Part shown: piece after piece, positions 38,294 through 47,664 of the stretch
Layout of the letters: each line of letters begins with the position of its first letter
How positions within the stretch are numbered: the stretch's first letter is position 1
Position numbers and translations under genes: made by a program
Notes under the pieces: generated by a model
What the model saw: only the letters and a program-made list of their open reading frames with translations
What the model was told of the DNA's origin: nothing
Databases searched by the model: none
Assembly (NCBI GenBank): GCA_000381585.1
Contig: KB906735.1
Coordinates: forward strand, 19,555-83,554
DNA: 64,000 nt
Source of the DNA: Acidobacteriaceae bacterium KBS 83
GTDB lineage: Bacteria > Acidobacteriota > Terriglobia > Terriglobales > Acidobacteriaceae
Direction: 5' to 3'

Positions 38294-38409
38294 AGAGATA
38301 TCTACTCACAGGTGGAGATATGGGGGACCCTTGAAGCTGTTGGGAGATTACTGCAGCATCGTCCCCGAAAGCTATCGGTAAAGGCATCGAAAAGACGGCA
38401 TTAGTCACT

Positions 38410-38435
38410 AACTCGTTGCATATCTTGCCGTTACC
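38410..38435 (-). promoter_or_regulatory. Candidate activator site upstream of the beta-helix gene
   Basis: Read on the minus strand, GGTAACGGCAAGATATGCAACG holds GTAACGGCAA and ATATGCAA, close to the half-site GTA(A)YGCAA found at 22208-22226, 49178 and 55010. It lies about 120-140 bp before ATG 38293. Between the two, near 38352-38367, a poor -24/-12-like GG-N10-GC spacing exists. Confidence 0.4.
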
Positions 38436-38567
38436 ATAAATATAAAAGCCAAGTTATCGCTCAGATCCTGGGCGTCGCGAGTTCCAATTCGGGAAAGCGA
38501 CGAACAAATTGCGAAGATACAACGAAGCTAGCGTGTGTTCGCAGGCGCACAGGACTTCGGCCCCAAT

Positions 38568-39929
38568 TCAAAATCTGTAGATCAGTCGTTCTTTCTCCAA
38601 AGATACAAATGCAATCCGCGCACGCGCTGCATCCTGACCAGAGATTTTCCATCCTCCGGCGGTTTCCTCGAGTCGCATGGCGCGCCGGGCGCGCCACCAA
38701 TCGTCCACCTCATCTGGCCGCGCGATCCAAAGCCCTTCATTCTTGCGGAGTTCGACCAGATAGCCGAGCAGCGACTCGTAAGCCTGGACCGCCTCCGCAT
38801 GGTCCAGATAGTCCGGATGCACAATGAAGCTGATCATGCCGTGCATCGCGGCAATCTGAGCGATCTGCTCGCGCCAAAGTTTCTGATCGTATGTCTTGAG
38901 GACATGAAACAGCGAGTAATCCTGAGTCGCCGTGACCGGGATCTCCAGTACGTCGCCAACGAAGTAAGGCATTACCGTGCAACACCCGCCGCGCTGCGGA
39001 TCTAAATGCGCGCAGTTCGGCACAGACATGTCATAGCGAAAACGCAATGCCCCGTACCATTCCTGGTTGCGATACAGGGCGCCCGATCGAAAGCCTCTGC
39101 TGCCAAATCGAACAGCGTGCGCGTTGACCTGTTCCGCAGCCCTCTGAAATTCCTCGGCGTCGTCGAACAGATGCCCATCATGTTTTAAGTCGTGCACATT
39201 CACATCAAAGCCGCGCCTTCGGATCTTCTCGACTGTAGACTCGGTGACCGCATACCGGGCGGCGGGAATCAGTTGGAACGAGCTCTTGATCCCATACCGG
39301 TCGTTGATGTTCATCAGCTCTTCTGTGAATTCAAGCCCGGCGTCCGTTTCGACATCGTGCGTCATGACGGCACACGCCTGCTTCCCCTCAGGCCAGAACC
39401 AGATAAAGGGAATCTGCCGCTGCCCCGAAGTCTTGAGCTTCGCGTGCATCAGTTCTGTAAAGAGACGATCGACACTGGTGTCGACCGGCCATCGTGGAAA
39501 TGGCCTGTTCTGCCATCCCCGAAGCCACCGCGCCTGAAGTGGACGGCGCAACTTCACCGGAAGCAGCGGCCGCAGCAGATAATACAGCTGACGGATCAGA
39601 CGCTGGTGGAAGGATTGTCGCTCGACCTTGACATAGCGTTCCCGCCGCATGCTCTCGGCGACCTGAGTCGGAGCAAACGGCAGCACGCAGACGTCATCAT
39701 CGAATTGGACCGAAGCCAGCAGGTCGGGAAGAAGGCCTTCCGCTGTTTGCGCGGTCTCCCCCGCTGCCCTGCCGTAACAGACCAGGTCTGGTCCGAACCG
39801 GAAGAAACCCTCACGCGCGTCATCACGCACCGCCTCAGAGATGTCGAATTCAGCAAACGACTCAGGGCAGCAAAAGTAGTCAGCAAAGCCGCGATCAACC
39901 GCTCCGGCCCGTTCAGCAGTCACAATCAC
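38568..39929 (-). CDS. Polysaccharide-deacetylase-like protein (NodB-related)
   Basis: The 453-residue protein starts at GTG 39929 after GGGGTG. The C-terminal two thirds resemble the NodB fold: VMTHDVETDAG (about residues 186-196) carries the Asp pair of motif 1, DVNVHDLKHDGH replaces the metal-binding HxxxH motif, and RFGSRGFRSGALY fits motif 3. The N-terminal about 150 residues are a separate domain of unknown role. Such enzymes remove acetyl groups from EPS or lipid-linked sugars. It is last in the EPS assembly operon. Confidence 0.8.
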   Translation of the reverse strand: MIVTAERAGAVDRGFADYFCCPESFAEFDISEAVRDDAREGFFRFGPDLVCYGRAAGETAQTAEGLLPDLLASVQFDDDVCVLPFAPTQVAESMRRERYVKVERQSFHQRLIRQLYYLLRPLLPVKLRRPLQARWLRGWQNRPFPRWPVDTSVDRLFTELMHAKLKTSGQRQIPFIWFWPEGKQACAVMTHDVETDAGLEFTEELMNINDRYGIKSSFQLIPAARYAVTESTVEKIRRRGFDVNVHDLKHDGHLFDDAEEFQRAAEQVNAHAVRFGSRGFRSGALYRNQEWYGALRFRYDMSVPNCAHLDPQRGGCCTVMPYFVGDVLEIPVTATQDYSLFHVLKTYDQKLWREQIAQIAAMHGMISFIVHPDYLDHAEAVQAYESLLGYLVELRKNEGLWIARPDEVDDWWRARRAMRLEETAGGWKISGQDAARARIAFVSLEKERLIYRF

Positions 39930-39951
39930 TTGTCACCCCAGATGGCATTTG

Positions 39952-41082
39952 TCATCCCAGATGGCGGTAGAGGCAATCCCCGGTTAGTTCCAGCACGGGA
40001 TCTGGCACGCGCGACAACACCTCTCCGGCCCATTTCCGCGCAATTCCAGCCTCTTTGGCCCGCTCGGCTGGCGCAGGCGTCCGGTAGTAGCACAGCTCCG
40101 TCGATTGAGCGCCCAGGTGCTTCTTAAACGCAATCAATCCAGGATCGGAGTAGTCCGAACGGCCCAGGTCAAGTAACGTCGCACCTTCTTCCTTCGCTTG
40201 CTGGATCACCTTCCAGAAGAGTAGGGGCGTGCCACCAAGGCTGCTGAAACGTCCGTCAGAGCAGCCGTACTTGTAGGTCACCTGCTGGCCGAAGTGCAAG
40301 GTAAGGATACTCGCCGCCGGCACGCCGTCCTTCGACACCAGGTGCACCCGCATGCTCTCGCCCAGCAACGAGGCGATGTTGCGGAACCATACAGCCGGTT
40401 GCGGTGGCAGCTTGTGCCGTCTCCGCGTCAGAAAAAGAAGGTGGCGGAATTTCTGAAGAAGCTCTTCTGAGCGGCCCACTTCATACGTAAGACCCTCGCG
40501 TTCCGCACGCTTGATCTTGCGCCGGATGCAGCTGTCGTGCATCTGTTTGAACAGAACCGGCAACTCCGGACGCAAATCGATCGTCTGGAAGCTGAAGCGT
40601 TCACTAATTCCGAAGCCCACATCGATAAGACCCGGAATATCGTGGGTCCGCGGCCGCAATTCCACATAACGAAAGCCAGCCCTCTCCTGCTGTTTGCGCA
40701 CATAGGAGAGAATCGCATCCAGCCCCGCTCCCTTCGCCAGCGGATGACAATGGTCGGAGAAAGGCAAGGACACCAACCGCCGGCCAGTCAGCCGGCTCTC
40801 AATTCTGCAGAAGACTACCGCCTCTTCCAGTTGCGCGCCGCGCATCGTCGCGTAAACGACGGGGCGAAAACCATAACTCGCCCGCAGCGCCTCAAGCCAC
40901 GCGCGTGTGTGGAATATCGAGGAGTTGGGATGCAGCGCAACCAATTCGTCCCATCGCGTATCCGCCAGAGGATCGATCTCGTGCACAACTGCGGCCGGGT
41001 TTTTGGTATCGCCTGCCTCGGCTGTGCAACCAATGTTGCTCACGGCATGGTCAAGGGGTTCTGTGCTCGATGCGTACGTCAT
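39952..41082 (-). CDS. FemAB/GNAT-like acyltransferase of EPS locus
   Basis: The 376-residue protein matches the Acetyltransf_6 (FemAB-like) double-GNAT layout: FHTRAWLEALRASYG early, RYVELRPRTHDIPG, SCIRRKIKRAEREGL (about residues 182-196), and the C-terminal YKYGCSDGRFSSLGGTPLLFWKVI and LLDLGRSDYSDPGLIAFK. Members of this group are common in EPS loci, including those associated with exosortases, though I see no exosortase here. The target may be an amino group on a sugar or lipid carrier. It overlaps the upstream GT2 gene by 4 bp. Confidence 0.85.
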   Translation of the reverse strand: MTYASSTEPLDHAVSNIGCTAEAGDTKNPAAVVHEIDPLADTRWDELVALHPNSSIFHTRAWLEALRASYGFRPVVYATMRGAQLEEAVVFCRIESRLTGRRLVSLPFSDHCHPLAKGAGLDAILSYVRKQQERAGFRYVELRPRTHDIPGLIDVGFGISERFSFQTIDLRPELPVLFKQMHDSCIRRKIKRAEREGLTYEVGRSEELLQKFRHLLFLTRRRHKLPPQPAVWFRNIASLLGESMRVHLVSKDGVPAASILTLHFGQQVTYKYGCSDGRFSSLGGTPLLFWKVIQQAKEEGATLLDLGRSDYSDPGLIAFKKHLGAQSTELCYYRTPAPAERAKEAGIARKWAGEVLSRVPDPVLELTGDCLYRHLG

Positions 41083-42023
41083 ATCCGTCCTTCAGATTCC
41101 TTCCTGCCGACTTTTAGTGCGGAGAAGTGTCGAACCGGCTGGCAAATCCAACCTAAGATTCTGCCGATCTGCTCTTTCCGAAGAAAGCGCACCAACTCGG
41201 GGTTGATAGCGGGTGGTTTCCGGGTTGCATGCAAGGAAAGAAAACCGCCCATGCGCACGAGCGATCCGAGCAGGAATGGCTTCTCTAGAACGCGTCGCGC
41301 ACACTTAGCGATCTCGAAGACGGGATGGCTGCCGACCGACTGGTCCATCTTGCCCTCACGAAACCTGTGTTGAAACAGCGGGCTAGCCCCGCCGGTCGGA
41401 CGGTAATGCAAGAGCTTCTGCTCCGGGGAGGCAGCTACGCGCCAGCCGAACTTGCGCGCCCGGATCTCCGCGTACCAATCTTCGCCCCCAAACTCCAGTG
41501 CCACCCATCCGCCAATCTGCTCATAACAAGTGCGACGAACCACCTGACCGGCATGCGCCACAGACCTGAGAGTGTTAGAGATCCGAGGCCGGAAGACTCC
41601 CTTGTGCGGTTCATAGATAACGCCACCCGCGATGCCCAGACTTGGGTCCTCCTGAAACTGCCTGATCAGAGACACGAAATAATCCGGCTCGAACGAGACA
41701 TCGCCATCAAGATTCGCGATGAAATCATAGTCGCAGTCTGCTAGCTGCCCAATCGCCTCGCAGAGAGCCGTAATCTTTGAGGCGGAGCCACGATTCAGGC
41801 TGTGGTCCCGACGAAGAAACCGGATGAAATCATGCTTGGCAGCGTAGGAGGCGGCTATGGAGTCAGTGCGGTCTGTGGAGCGGTCGCTGACAATTACCCA
41901 CCGGACCGGCCGCACGGTTTGAGCCAGCACCGATTGAATCGTTCGTTCGAGAAATGCCTCCTCGTTATGAGCTGCCGTCACTATCACATATTGTGAGCCT
42001 GAAGTTTCGCCGCTCTGCATCAC
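41079..42023 (-). CDS. Family 2 glycosyltransferase
   Basis: The 314-residue protein has VIVTAAHNEEAFLERTIQSVLAQ at the start, SDRSTDRT, the NLDGDVSFEPDYF metal motif (about residues 106-118) and EFGGEDWYAEIRARKFGW in the acceptor region. The C-terminus is basic with a short hydrophobic stretch, so it may touch the membrane. ATG 42023 and 42020 are both possible. It lies 55 bp behind the polymerase gene, in the assembly operon. Confidence 0.87.
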   Translation of the reverse strand: MMQSGETSGSQYVIVTAAHNEEAFLERTIQSVLAQTVRPVRWVIVSDRSTDRTDSIAASYAAKHDFIRFLRRDHSLNRGSASKITALCEAIGQLADCDYDFIANLDGDVSFEPDYFVSLIRQFQEDPSLGIAGGVIYEPHKGVFRPRISNTLRSVAHAGQVVRRTCYEQIGGWVALEFGGEDWYAEIRARKFGWRVAASPEQKLLHYRPTGGASPLFQHRFREGKMDQSVGSHPVFEIAKCARRVLEKPFLLGSLVRMGGFLSLHATRKPPAINPELVRFLRKEQIGRILGWICQPVRHFSALKVGRKESEGRI

Positions 42024-42078
42024 ATCGCCCCCATTGCGTTCTCCGACTGATCCACCAGAATTTCTCGTCCAACAAGCG

Positions 42079-43515
42079 CTAAGTGCCTACGTGAACGAGT
42101 TCTGGGACCGCCCGGTGCTCGCTCGCGTGCAACTCTCTTTGGCTTCGCTTTCGGTTCGCTTCAAGTGCCCGCTCACGTAGGAGCATCCGGCGATGGCTGA
42201 CTGCGAGCGAAATCAGAATCCACGACATATATCCCTGCTGTCCCCAGCTGTACGCCGCCACACTCAGCATCAAGAAATAGAAGCCCGCAAGGCAAACAAA
42301 GAAAACCCCGCTCATGGCGCCTTCCCCGCCGCGAAACATCCAGCGCGTGCGCAAAGCATAGAGAGCAGCCGAAAATAGTAGTGCGCCGATCAGAATGAAG
42401 CCGACATATCCTGTCTCATAGAGAAAGAGCGACCAATTGTCATCACACGTGTACCAGAGCCGAGTCTGATCGAGAAAAGTGATCTGAAGCCCCAACTGGC
42501 GGAATGTCCCGAGCCCATATCCAAGCAGTGCCCGTGTTGGGCTCGCGACGACGGCCTCCCGAATGGCCACGCTGAGCGCATGCCGATAGAGATAGGAAGT
42601 GCCGACCGGCTGCGTGGGATCCGTCGTTGCCTGGTACAGAGCATTGATCGTGTCCAGAATGCCTGGCCGCGATAGCACCGCTATGCCGCTTAGCACCGCC
42701 AAAATGACGAGATAGCGTCGCACGCGCTTCTTCACCATGAAGAACAACATCAGAGAACACATCGCAGTCGCTAGCCACGGACCGCGGCTCTCTGTCTTGT
42801 ATATGGCCCAGAACATCAGAATTAACGAAACCCAAAGAAAGGATCGCTGCCGCCCCTTCGGCCAGATGCTGATCAGGTACAAGGCGAGCGGGATGCTCAT
42901 GGCTAATGCATCGCCGAAAAGAATCGGATGCGGAAAAGTGGAGCGAACGCGGATGCCTCTTCCCAGTTCTGAGTACAGCGGATCCAGTCCGCCGTTGTAG
43001 GTGATCCAGTTTTGAGATGGGAAGATGCGTAGAACACTCCAGTTTGCATAGGGTTCGAAGAGGCCCAGAACGCAGCAGATGGCGATAGCCATCATCATTG
43101 CGTAAAGCATCTTGTGGATCGTGGTTACGCTGGAGATGATCCGCACCAGCAGGTAATACATCAGGTAGAACTCCAGCACCTGGGCCAGGAGCTGCTTGAA
43201 GCTCGTGGTAACCGCTAAGGAATACATGCACGAGAGCACCGCCCACGCGATGTGCACAAACATCATTCCTCTGAATGGGATGGGCTCACGATTGAGGCGT
43301 TTCCTCTTCTTCCAATAGAGACACAGCAGCGTCAGCAGCGATACCCGCATGGTGTTCACATCGAACAAACCGGGAATCACCACCTTGGCCTCAAGCGGCA
43401 TCAGGACCAGGAAGAAGCAGAACCAGGGAAGAGCATCTTCCAGGCGTCTTCGGCTGGTCTTCACCAGTGTCCCAATCACCATGAGTTGCAGCAATACAGT
43501 CAGCAGCATCTGCAT
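42079..43515 (-). CDS. O-antigen ligase/polymerase (WaaL/Wzy-like)
   Basis: From ATG 43515 (GGGGG just upstream; a longer start at 43584 overlaps the previous gene) the protein has 478 residues and about 11 membrane helices. A large periplasmic loop (about residues 290-370) carries the features of the O-antigen ligase family, including RHALSVAIREAVVASPTRALLGYGLGTF. Wzy-like proteins join repeat units on undecaprenyl diphosphate. With a flippase and chain-length protein nearby this completes a Wzx/Wzy pathway. The C-terminal about 30 residues are basic and cytoplasmic. Confidence 0.85.
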   Translation of the reverse strand: MQMLLTVLLQLMVIGTLVKTSRRRLEDALPWFCFFLVLMPLEAKVVIPGLFDVNTMRVSLLTLLCLYWKKRKRLNREPIPFRGMMFVHIAWAVLSCMYSLAVTTSFKQLLAQVLEFYLMYYLLVRIISSVTTIHKMLYAMMMAIAICCVLGLFEPYANWSVLRIFPSQNWITYNGGLDPLYSELGRGIRVRSTFPHPILFGDALAMSIPLALYLISIWPKGRQRSFLWVSLILMFWAIYKTESRGPWLATAMCSLMLFFMVKKRVRRYLVILAVLSGIAVLSRPGILDTINALYQATTDPTQPVGTSYLYRHALSVAIREAVVASPTRALLGYGLGTFRQLGLQITFLDQTRLWYTCDDNWSLFLYETGYVGFILIGALLFSAALYALRTRWMFRGGEGAMSGVFFVCLAGFYFLMLSVAAYSWGQQGYMSWILISLAVSHRRMLLRERALEANRKRSQRELHASEHRAVPELVHVGT

Positions 43516-43546
43516 CGCCCCCGGCCGCCGCAATGTATCTTCAAGT

Positions 43547-44833
43547 TCATTTCCGAACCGCTGAGCCCTTTCCGGCTCCCACAAGCATGTCTACTCGTTC
43601 GAGATACTCGCCCTTGCGTGCATCCCAGGTATTCGCGTCTGCGTACCGTTTGGCTCGCGCAGCCATGGCCTTCCGTCGGGCGGGATCGTTCTTGAGCCGC
43701 AGCATCTGAGTTGCCAGTTCATCCGCATCGTCGTTGCTGTAGTACTGAATGATCGAGTCGTCGTAGTAATACTGATGGATGGCAGTGCGGGAAGCGATCA
43801 CCGGCACGCCAAGGCACATGAACTCAAGAATTTTGGTGCTCAGCGCCTCGTTGCCGAATGTGGAGGTCGAACGCTTTGGCTCAATCGCAAGATCCGTCAT
43901 CGCCATCACTTCCGCAACCTCGCGGCTCGGCAGCATGTCGTGGAAGATGATTCGGTCTTCCAGCCGCAGATTCTTCACCAACTCCATCAGCGATGGCTTG
44001 GCGGCCCCTTCACCATAGATATGGAACTCTGCATCCGGCATCTGGTCCGCCACCTTCGCAAACGCGGCAATGGCTACGTCCAGTCCTTGGTGCCAGTTCA
44101 GCGATCCGGGATAAGTCATCAGAAACTTGTCCGCCGGTTTCGTCCTCTGCCCCACGCTGCCGCGGAAGATCGATAGGTCCGGTCGATTGCGCACCACGCT
44201 GCACTTTTCCGGTCTTGAGGAACGTGCCGCCAGACGCTCACACCAGAGATCGTTGGCGACGATGATGTGTGTCGCAAAGGCCGCCGACACCCGCTCCATC
44301 CACGTCAGCAGACGAAAAGCGCGCGATGTCCCCTGGATCCGGAATTTGCTCGCGAAAAGCTCCGGCAGCGGGTCGTGAATATCCAGAATGATCGGCACCC
44401 GCTTCCACTTCGGATACGCAGCGGCGAAGACCAGGGTGTCAGGCACGTTATGCACGTGGATCAGGTCATAGCCGTGCTGGCGCTCAAGGCGACGCAAACG
44501 CCGGGCCGCGGCCATCGTGAAACGAAGGATGCGCGATGCGTAAGCAAAGAGTCCCTTTTCGTTCACCGTGCGCGGCTGGATCCGATGCACATGCACTCCG
44601 CCGAGCACCTCATACTCCGGCAGCCAGCCGCGACGCAAAGCGATCACATCGACATGATCGCCACGCTCGACCAGCGCATCGGCGTACTGCATGACGCGCG
44701 TATCGTTCTCATAGAAGGCATACACCACCATGCAGATACGCCGGCCGCCCTGCCTCCCGCCGTGAGCCGGAGGCGGAAAGGTAGCAACTCTCTTTTCCGA
44801 AGCCTTCGTCGTTTCATGCACTGTGAAACTCAT
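43547..44833 (-). CDS. Family 4 glycosyltransferase
   Basis: From ATG 44833 (AAGGAG about 9 bases upstream) the protein has 428 residues. GT-B features are plain: ICMVVYAFYENDTRVMQYADAL near the start, DLIHVHNVPDTLVFAAA (about 123-139), FLMTYPGSLNWHQGLDVAI at the second Rossmann domain, FHIYGEG, and the donor loop STKILEFMCLGVPVIAS. It lies between a GT2 and the polymerase gene in the assembly operon, with which it slightly overlaps depending on the downstream start. Confidence 0.88.
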   Translation of the reverse strand: MSFTVHETTKASEKRVATFPPPAHGGRQGGRRICMVVYAFYENDTRVMQYADALVERGDHVDVIALRRGWLPEYEVLGGVHVHRIQPRTVNEKGLFAYASRILRFTMAAARRLRRLERQHGYDLIHVHNVPDTLVFAAAYPKWKRVPIILDIHDPLPELFASKFRIQGTSRAFRLLTWMERVSAAFATHIIVANDLWCERLAARSSRPEKCSVVRNRPDLSIFRGSVGQRTKPADKFLMTYPGSLNWHQGLDVAIAAFAKVADQMPDAEFHIYGEGAAKPSLMELVKNLRLEDRIIFHDMLPSREVAEVMAMTDLAIEPKRSTSTFGNEALSTKILEFMCLGVPVIASRTAIHQYYYDDSIIQYYSNDDADELATQMLRLKNDPARRKAMAARAKRYADANTWDARKGEYLERVDMLVGAGKGSAVRK

Positions 44834-44921
44834 ACATGACACTCCTTTCTCGCACGACCTGCGCCGGCTGCGCTCCACCTGCGGAAGTGCAGAAGCATTC
44901 GAATCGATCGAAGCTTTCGTC

Positions 44922-45995
44922 TCACTGCTTCACCCTTCGTTCGCGGAATGCAGTCCATCCGACGCACCACGCCAGAATGTTCACCCACTTTGCCCATGCC
45001 CTGCGCAGGAATCGCGCTCCGCGCGGATGGAGCGCCGCCGGCGAGGCCAGTGCCAACACGGAAAGTCGAAGCATGCACACCAGAGACATAAACGACCGCG
45101 AAACCCAGGCATAGCCGCGACCGCGATGAAGGGTGAAGAAGCGCATTAAGGACTCTCGCGTCGCAATACTGCTGAAGTGCGATTCCTCTCTCTGCGAGCT
45201 GCTGGCGCCTCCATGGTGCACGATGATGGCTTCCGGGACGTAGAGAATGACATGGCCAGCCTTCGCCACCTTGGCGCAAAGGTCCATGTCCTCTGCGTAC
45301 ATGAAATAGTCAGTCGAGAATCCCGCCACCTCATTCACCACCTCGCGCCGCGCCATCATGCACGCTCCCGAGATTGCTTCAACGGGAGAGGGCGTTTTCG
45401 CGCCACTATATAGAGCCCGCATTCCCCATATGCCCCACATGGGAAATGCCTTCCGAAGCCATTCGAGATTCAGCGTCTGGTTCAGGATGTTCGGAATCGC
45501 CGTCACGCACGTCGTCTGTAATGTTCCGTCGGTATTCAACAGCCGGGCGCCCACCATGCCTGCGTCAGGATGCGCATCGAGCGCAGCCGCAAGGGTTTCA
45601 ATCGCGCCGGCTCGGACCTCAGTGTCTGGATTGAGAAAGAGTATGTAGCGCCCGCCGGACTTGGCCGCTGCCAGGTTGTTGGCCCGCGCAAAGCCCAGAT
45701 TCGCCGTGCTCTCGATATATCGAACCTGCGGAAACTCTTCTCCGAGCATAGTTCCGCAGCCGTCTTCTGAGTCGTTGTCCACCACCAGCACTTCATAGGA
45801 GTCGCGCCGGCGCTCCTCTGCGAGACTTCGAAGACATGCCCGTACATAGTCCTTCGATCGCCAGTTGACGAGAATGATCGACACTTCGGGAGAGCGTGCC
45901 GTTGACTCTGCAGCCGCAATGCCGTCCGCAGCGGCATCGTGGCCGCACGTATCAACTCCCCTCAAAGTCTCGTCACCGACAGCGAACACGTTCAT
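44922..45995 (-). CDS. Family 2 glycosyltransferase, rhamnosyltransferase-like (WbbL type)
   Basis: The 357-residue protein has [52 protein letters not shown] (metal motif, about residues 122-130) and [17 protein letters not shown]. This NLGFxxANN...NPD pattern is typical of the WbbL/RfbF branch, which adds rhamnose or similar deoxysugars. GAGGAG precedes ATG 45995, which overlaps the flippase stop by 4 bp. The C-terminus has one or two hydrophobic segments. Confidence 0.87.
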   Translation of the reverse strand: MNVFAVGDETLRGVDTCGHDAAADGIAAAESTARSPEVSIILVNWRSKDYVRACLRSLAEERRRDSYEVLVVDNDSEDGCGTMLGEEFPQVRYIESTANLGFARANNLAAAKSGGRYILFLNPDTEVRAGAIETLAAALDAHPDAGMVGARLLNTDGTLQTTCVTAIPNILNQTLNLEWLRKAFPMWGIWGMRALYSGAKTPSPVEAISGACMMARREVVNEVAGFSTDYFMYAEDMDLCAKVAKAGHVILYVPEAIIVHHGGASSSQREESHFSSIATRESLMRFFTLHRGRGYAWVSRSFMSLVCMLRLSVLALASPAALHPRGARFLRRAWAKWVNILAWCVGWTAFRERRVKQ

Positions 45996-47632
45996 CGCTG
46001 CTCCTCGCTGGCTGCCTCAGGGGCGACGGCAGGTAGAAACCTTCGCAGCATGGGGGGCAGGTGCTCACGCGGCACCAGATGAAGAAGCACGTGAACGGAG
46101 TAAGTGGCACTCATCAGCGTTGCCACCGAACCCAGTGCGACAGCCTGCTTGAACGACAGGAAATACGGCCCGGCAAAAACCACAGCCGTCGCCGCAAAGA
46201 AGATTAGGCAACGCCTGGCATTCTCCCCCGACCATCGGAAACCGGAAAGCCGGCGGATGACGCTGTAGATCAGCACGCCGTGAAAGATGTAAGAGCCGAA
46301 AAAGGCGATCCCCGCGCCTTTCAACCCGAAAGCACTCACGGAGACCCACGCCAGGGCAAGGCTGACAATGGCCCAGGCCGCCTCGCACCAGAAGAACAAG
46401 GCCTGCCTCGCTTTGGCGACGATGATGTAGCCCATCGGCCAGGTCACGACCTGCAGCAAGGTTCCGAGACAAATCCACCGCAGAATCTCCACCGCTGGAA
46501 GAAATCGCGAGCTGTAAAAGAGAGCAATCGCAAGCGGCGCGCAGGTGAGCGTCGCCAGAACCCCCGGCCCGGCCAGCAGCAGCCCTATCTCCACCTGTTC
46601 GTTGACCAGCCTGTTCGCGACTTCGCGGTCCCGGATGCACGCCGTCAGCCGCGGATAAAAGTCAGCTCCCATGGCCTGAAGAATGAATGCCACGTAGAGA
46701 CCGCCCAGCGTCCACGCTGACTGGTAAAGCCCGGTGGCTTCCATGCCCACCTTACGTAGCACGGTGATCCGCACTACGTAGGCGACTCCCATGGTCATCA
46801 GGCCGCTGGACATGAACGCGAATCCCAGCTTGAGCAATGCCGCAGATTCCCGCCACACTTCGGCACTCGAGACGGTCACGGACTCGACCGGTATCCGGTG
46901 GCTGTACCACCAGGACGCGCCAAGCGTCGTCGCCGCAACTGCAATCAGCGCGGGGATGATGCCGCGCTCGCGCAGGAAATACACCAGCGGAATGCTCAGC
47001 AGTGTTCCCCCCAGGGCACTCGCCACGCTGACCTTCGCCAGTTCAGCGATCCGCCGTAACCCCTGGATGCGAGCAGACTGTCCGCCGGAGATCGACATCA
47101 GGAGCACGACGCCGGCGAGACCTGCAACCGCAGCCGTGTGGACGCTGTTCCCGAAGGTGATCACCGCCACTGGCCGTGCGAGTACGACCATCAGCAGTGC
47201 GCCCAGGACGCCGAGCACAAAGGAAACCCGGCGGAGCACATGAGAGGTCTCGGCAATGCGGCGTTTGTTATCGCTGCCAGCAGCCTCAGCGATCTGACGC
47301 ACACCGCTGCTGTTCACTCCCATCCCGGCCAGATTCTGAGCCAGCGTGGCGATGGAATTATAGACGCCGAACAGACCGAATCCAGCCGGTCCCAGCAGCA
47401 ACGCCAGCACCTTGGTCCGGACCATTCCAATCGCCACATTCAGCAGCGAAGAACCGCCTACCAGGACAGACGACTTGAGAATCTGCCCATAACTTTTCTG
47501 CGAGCTTTTTCGCGTAGGCGATTCCACCGCCGTGTAGGGAAAAATATCTGCAGCCGCCGTTGTTTCCACAACCTGGCAAGCTGGGGTGGAGATTTCGATC
47601 AGATCGGACGGCTCTTCCTCAAGTGTCTGCAT
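45992..47632 (-). CDS. Wzx-type oligosaccharide flippase
   Basis: From ATG 47632 (GAGAGAG upstream; TTG 47668 also in frame) the protein has 546 residues. A soluble start of about 45 residues is followed by about 14 membrane helices. GSSLLNVAIGMVRTKVLALLLGPAGFGLFGVYNS is the classic opening of the O-antigen translocase (PST) family. It moves undecaprenyl-linked repeat units across the inner membrane. It directly follows the initiating sugar transferase and is the second flippase of the window (the other is at 29146). Confidence 0.9.
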   Translation of the reverse strand: MQTLEEEPSDLIEISTPACQVVETTAAADIFPYTAVESPTRKSSQKSYGQILKSSVLVGGSSLLNVAIGMVRTKVLALLLGPAGFGLFGVYNSIATLAQNLAGMGVNSSGVRQIAEAAGSDNKRRIAETSHVLRRVSFVLGVLGALLMVVLARPVAVITFGNSVHTAAVAGLAGVVLLMSISGGQSARIQGLRRIAELAKVSVASALGGTLLSIPLVYFLRERGIIPALIAVAATTLGASWWYSHRIPVESVTVSSAEVWRESAALLKLGFAFMSSGLMTMGVAYVVRITVLRKVGMEATGLYQSAWTLGGLYVAFILQAMGADFYPRLTACIRDREVANRLVNEQVEIGLLLAGPGVLATLTCAPLAIALFYSSRFLPAVEILRWICLGTLLQVVTWPMGYIIVAKARQALFFWCEAAWAIVSLALAWVSVSAFGLKGAGIAFFGSYIFHGVLIYSVIRRLSGFRWSGENARRCLIFFAATAVVFAGPYFLSFKQAVALGSVATLMSATYSVHVLLHLVPREHLPPMLRRFLPAVAPEAASEEQR

Positions 47633-47664
47633 GGCTCTCTCGACGCGCTGGCTGGGGAGCGAAA

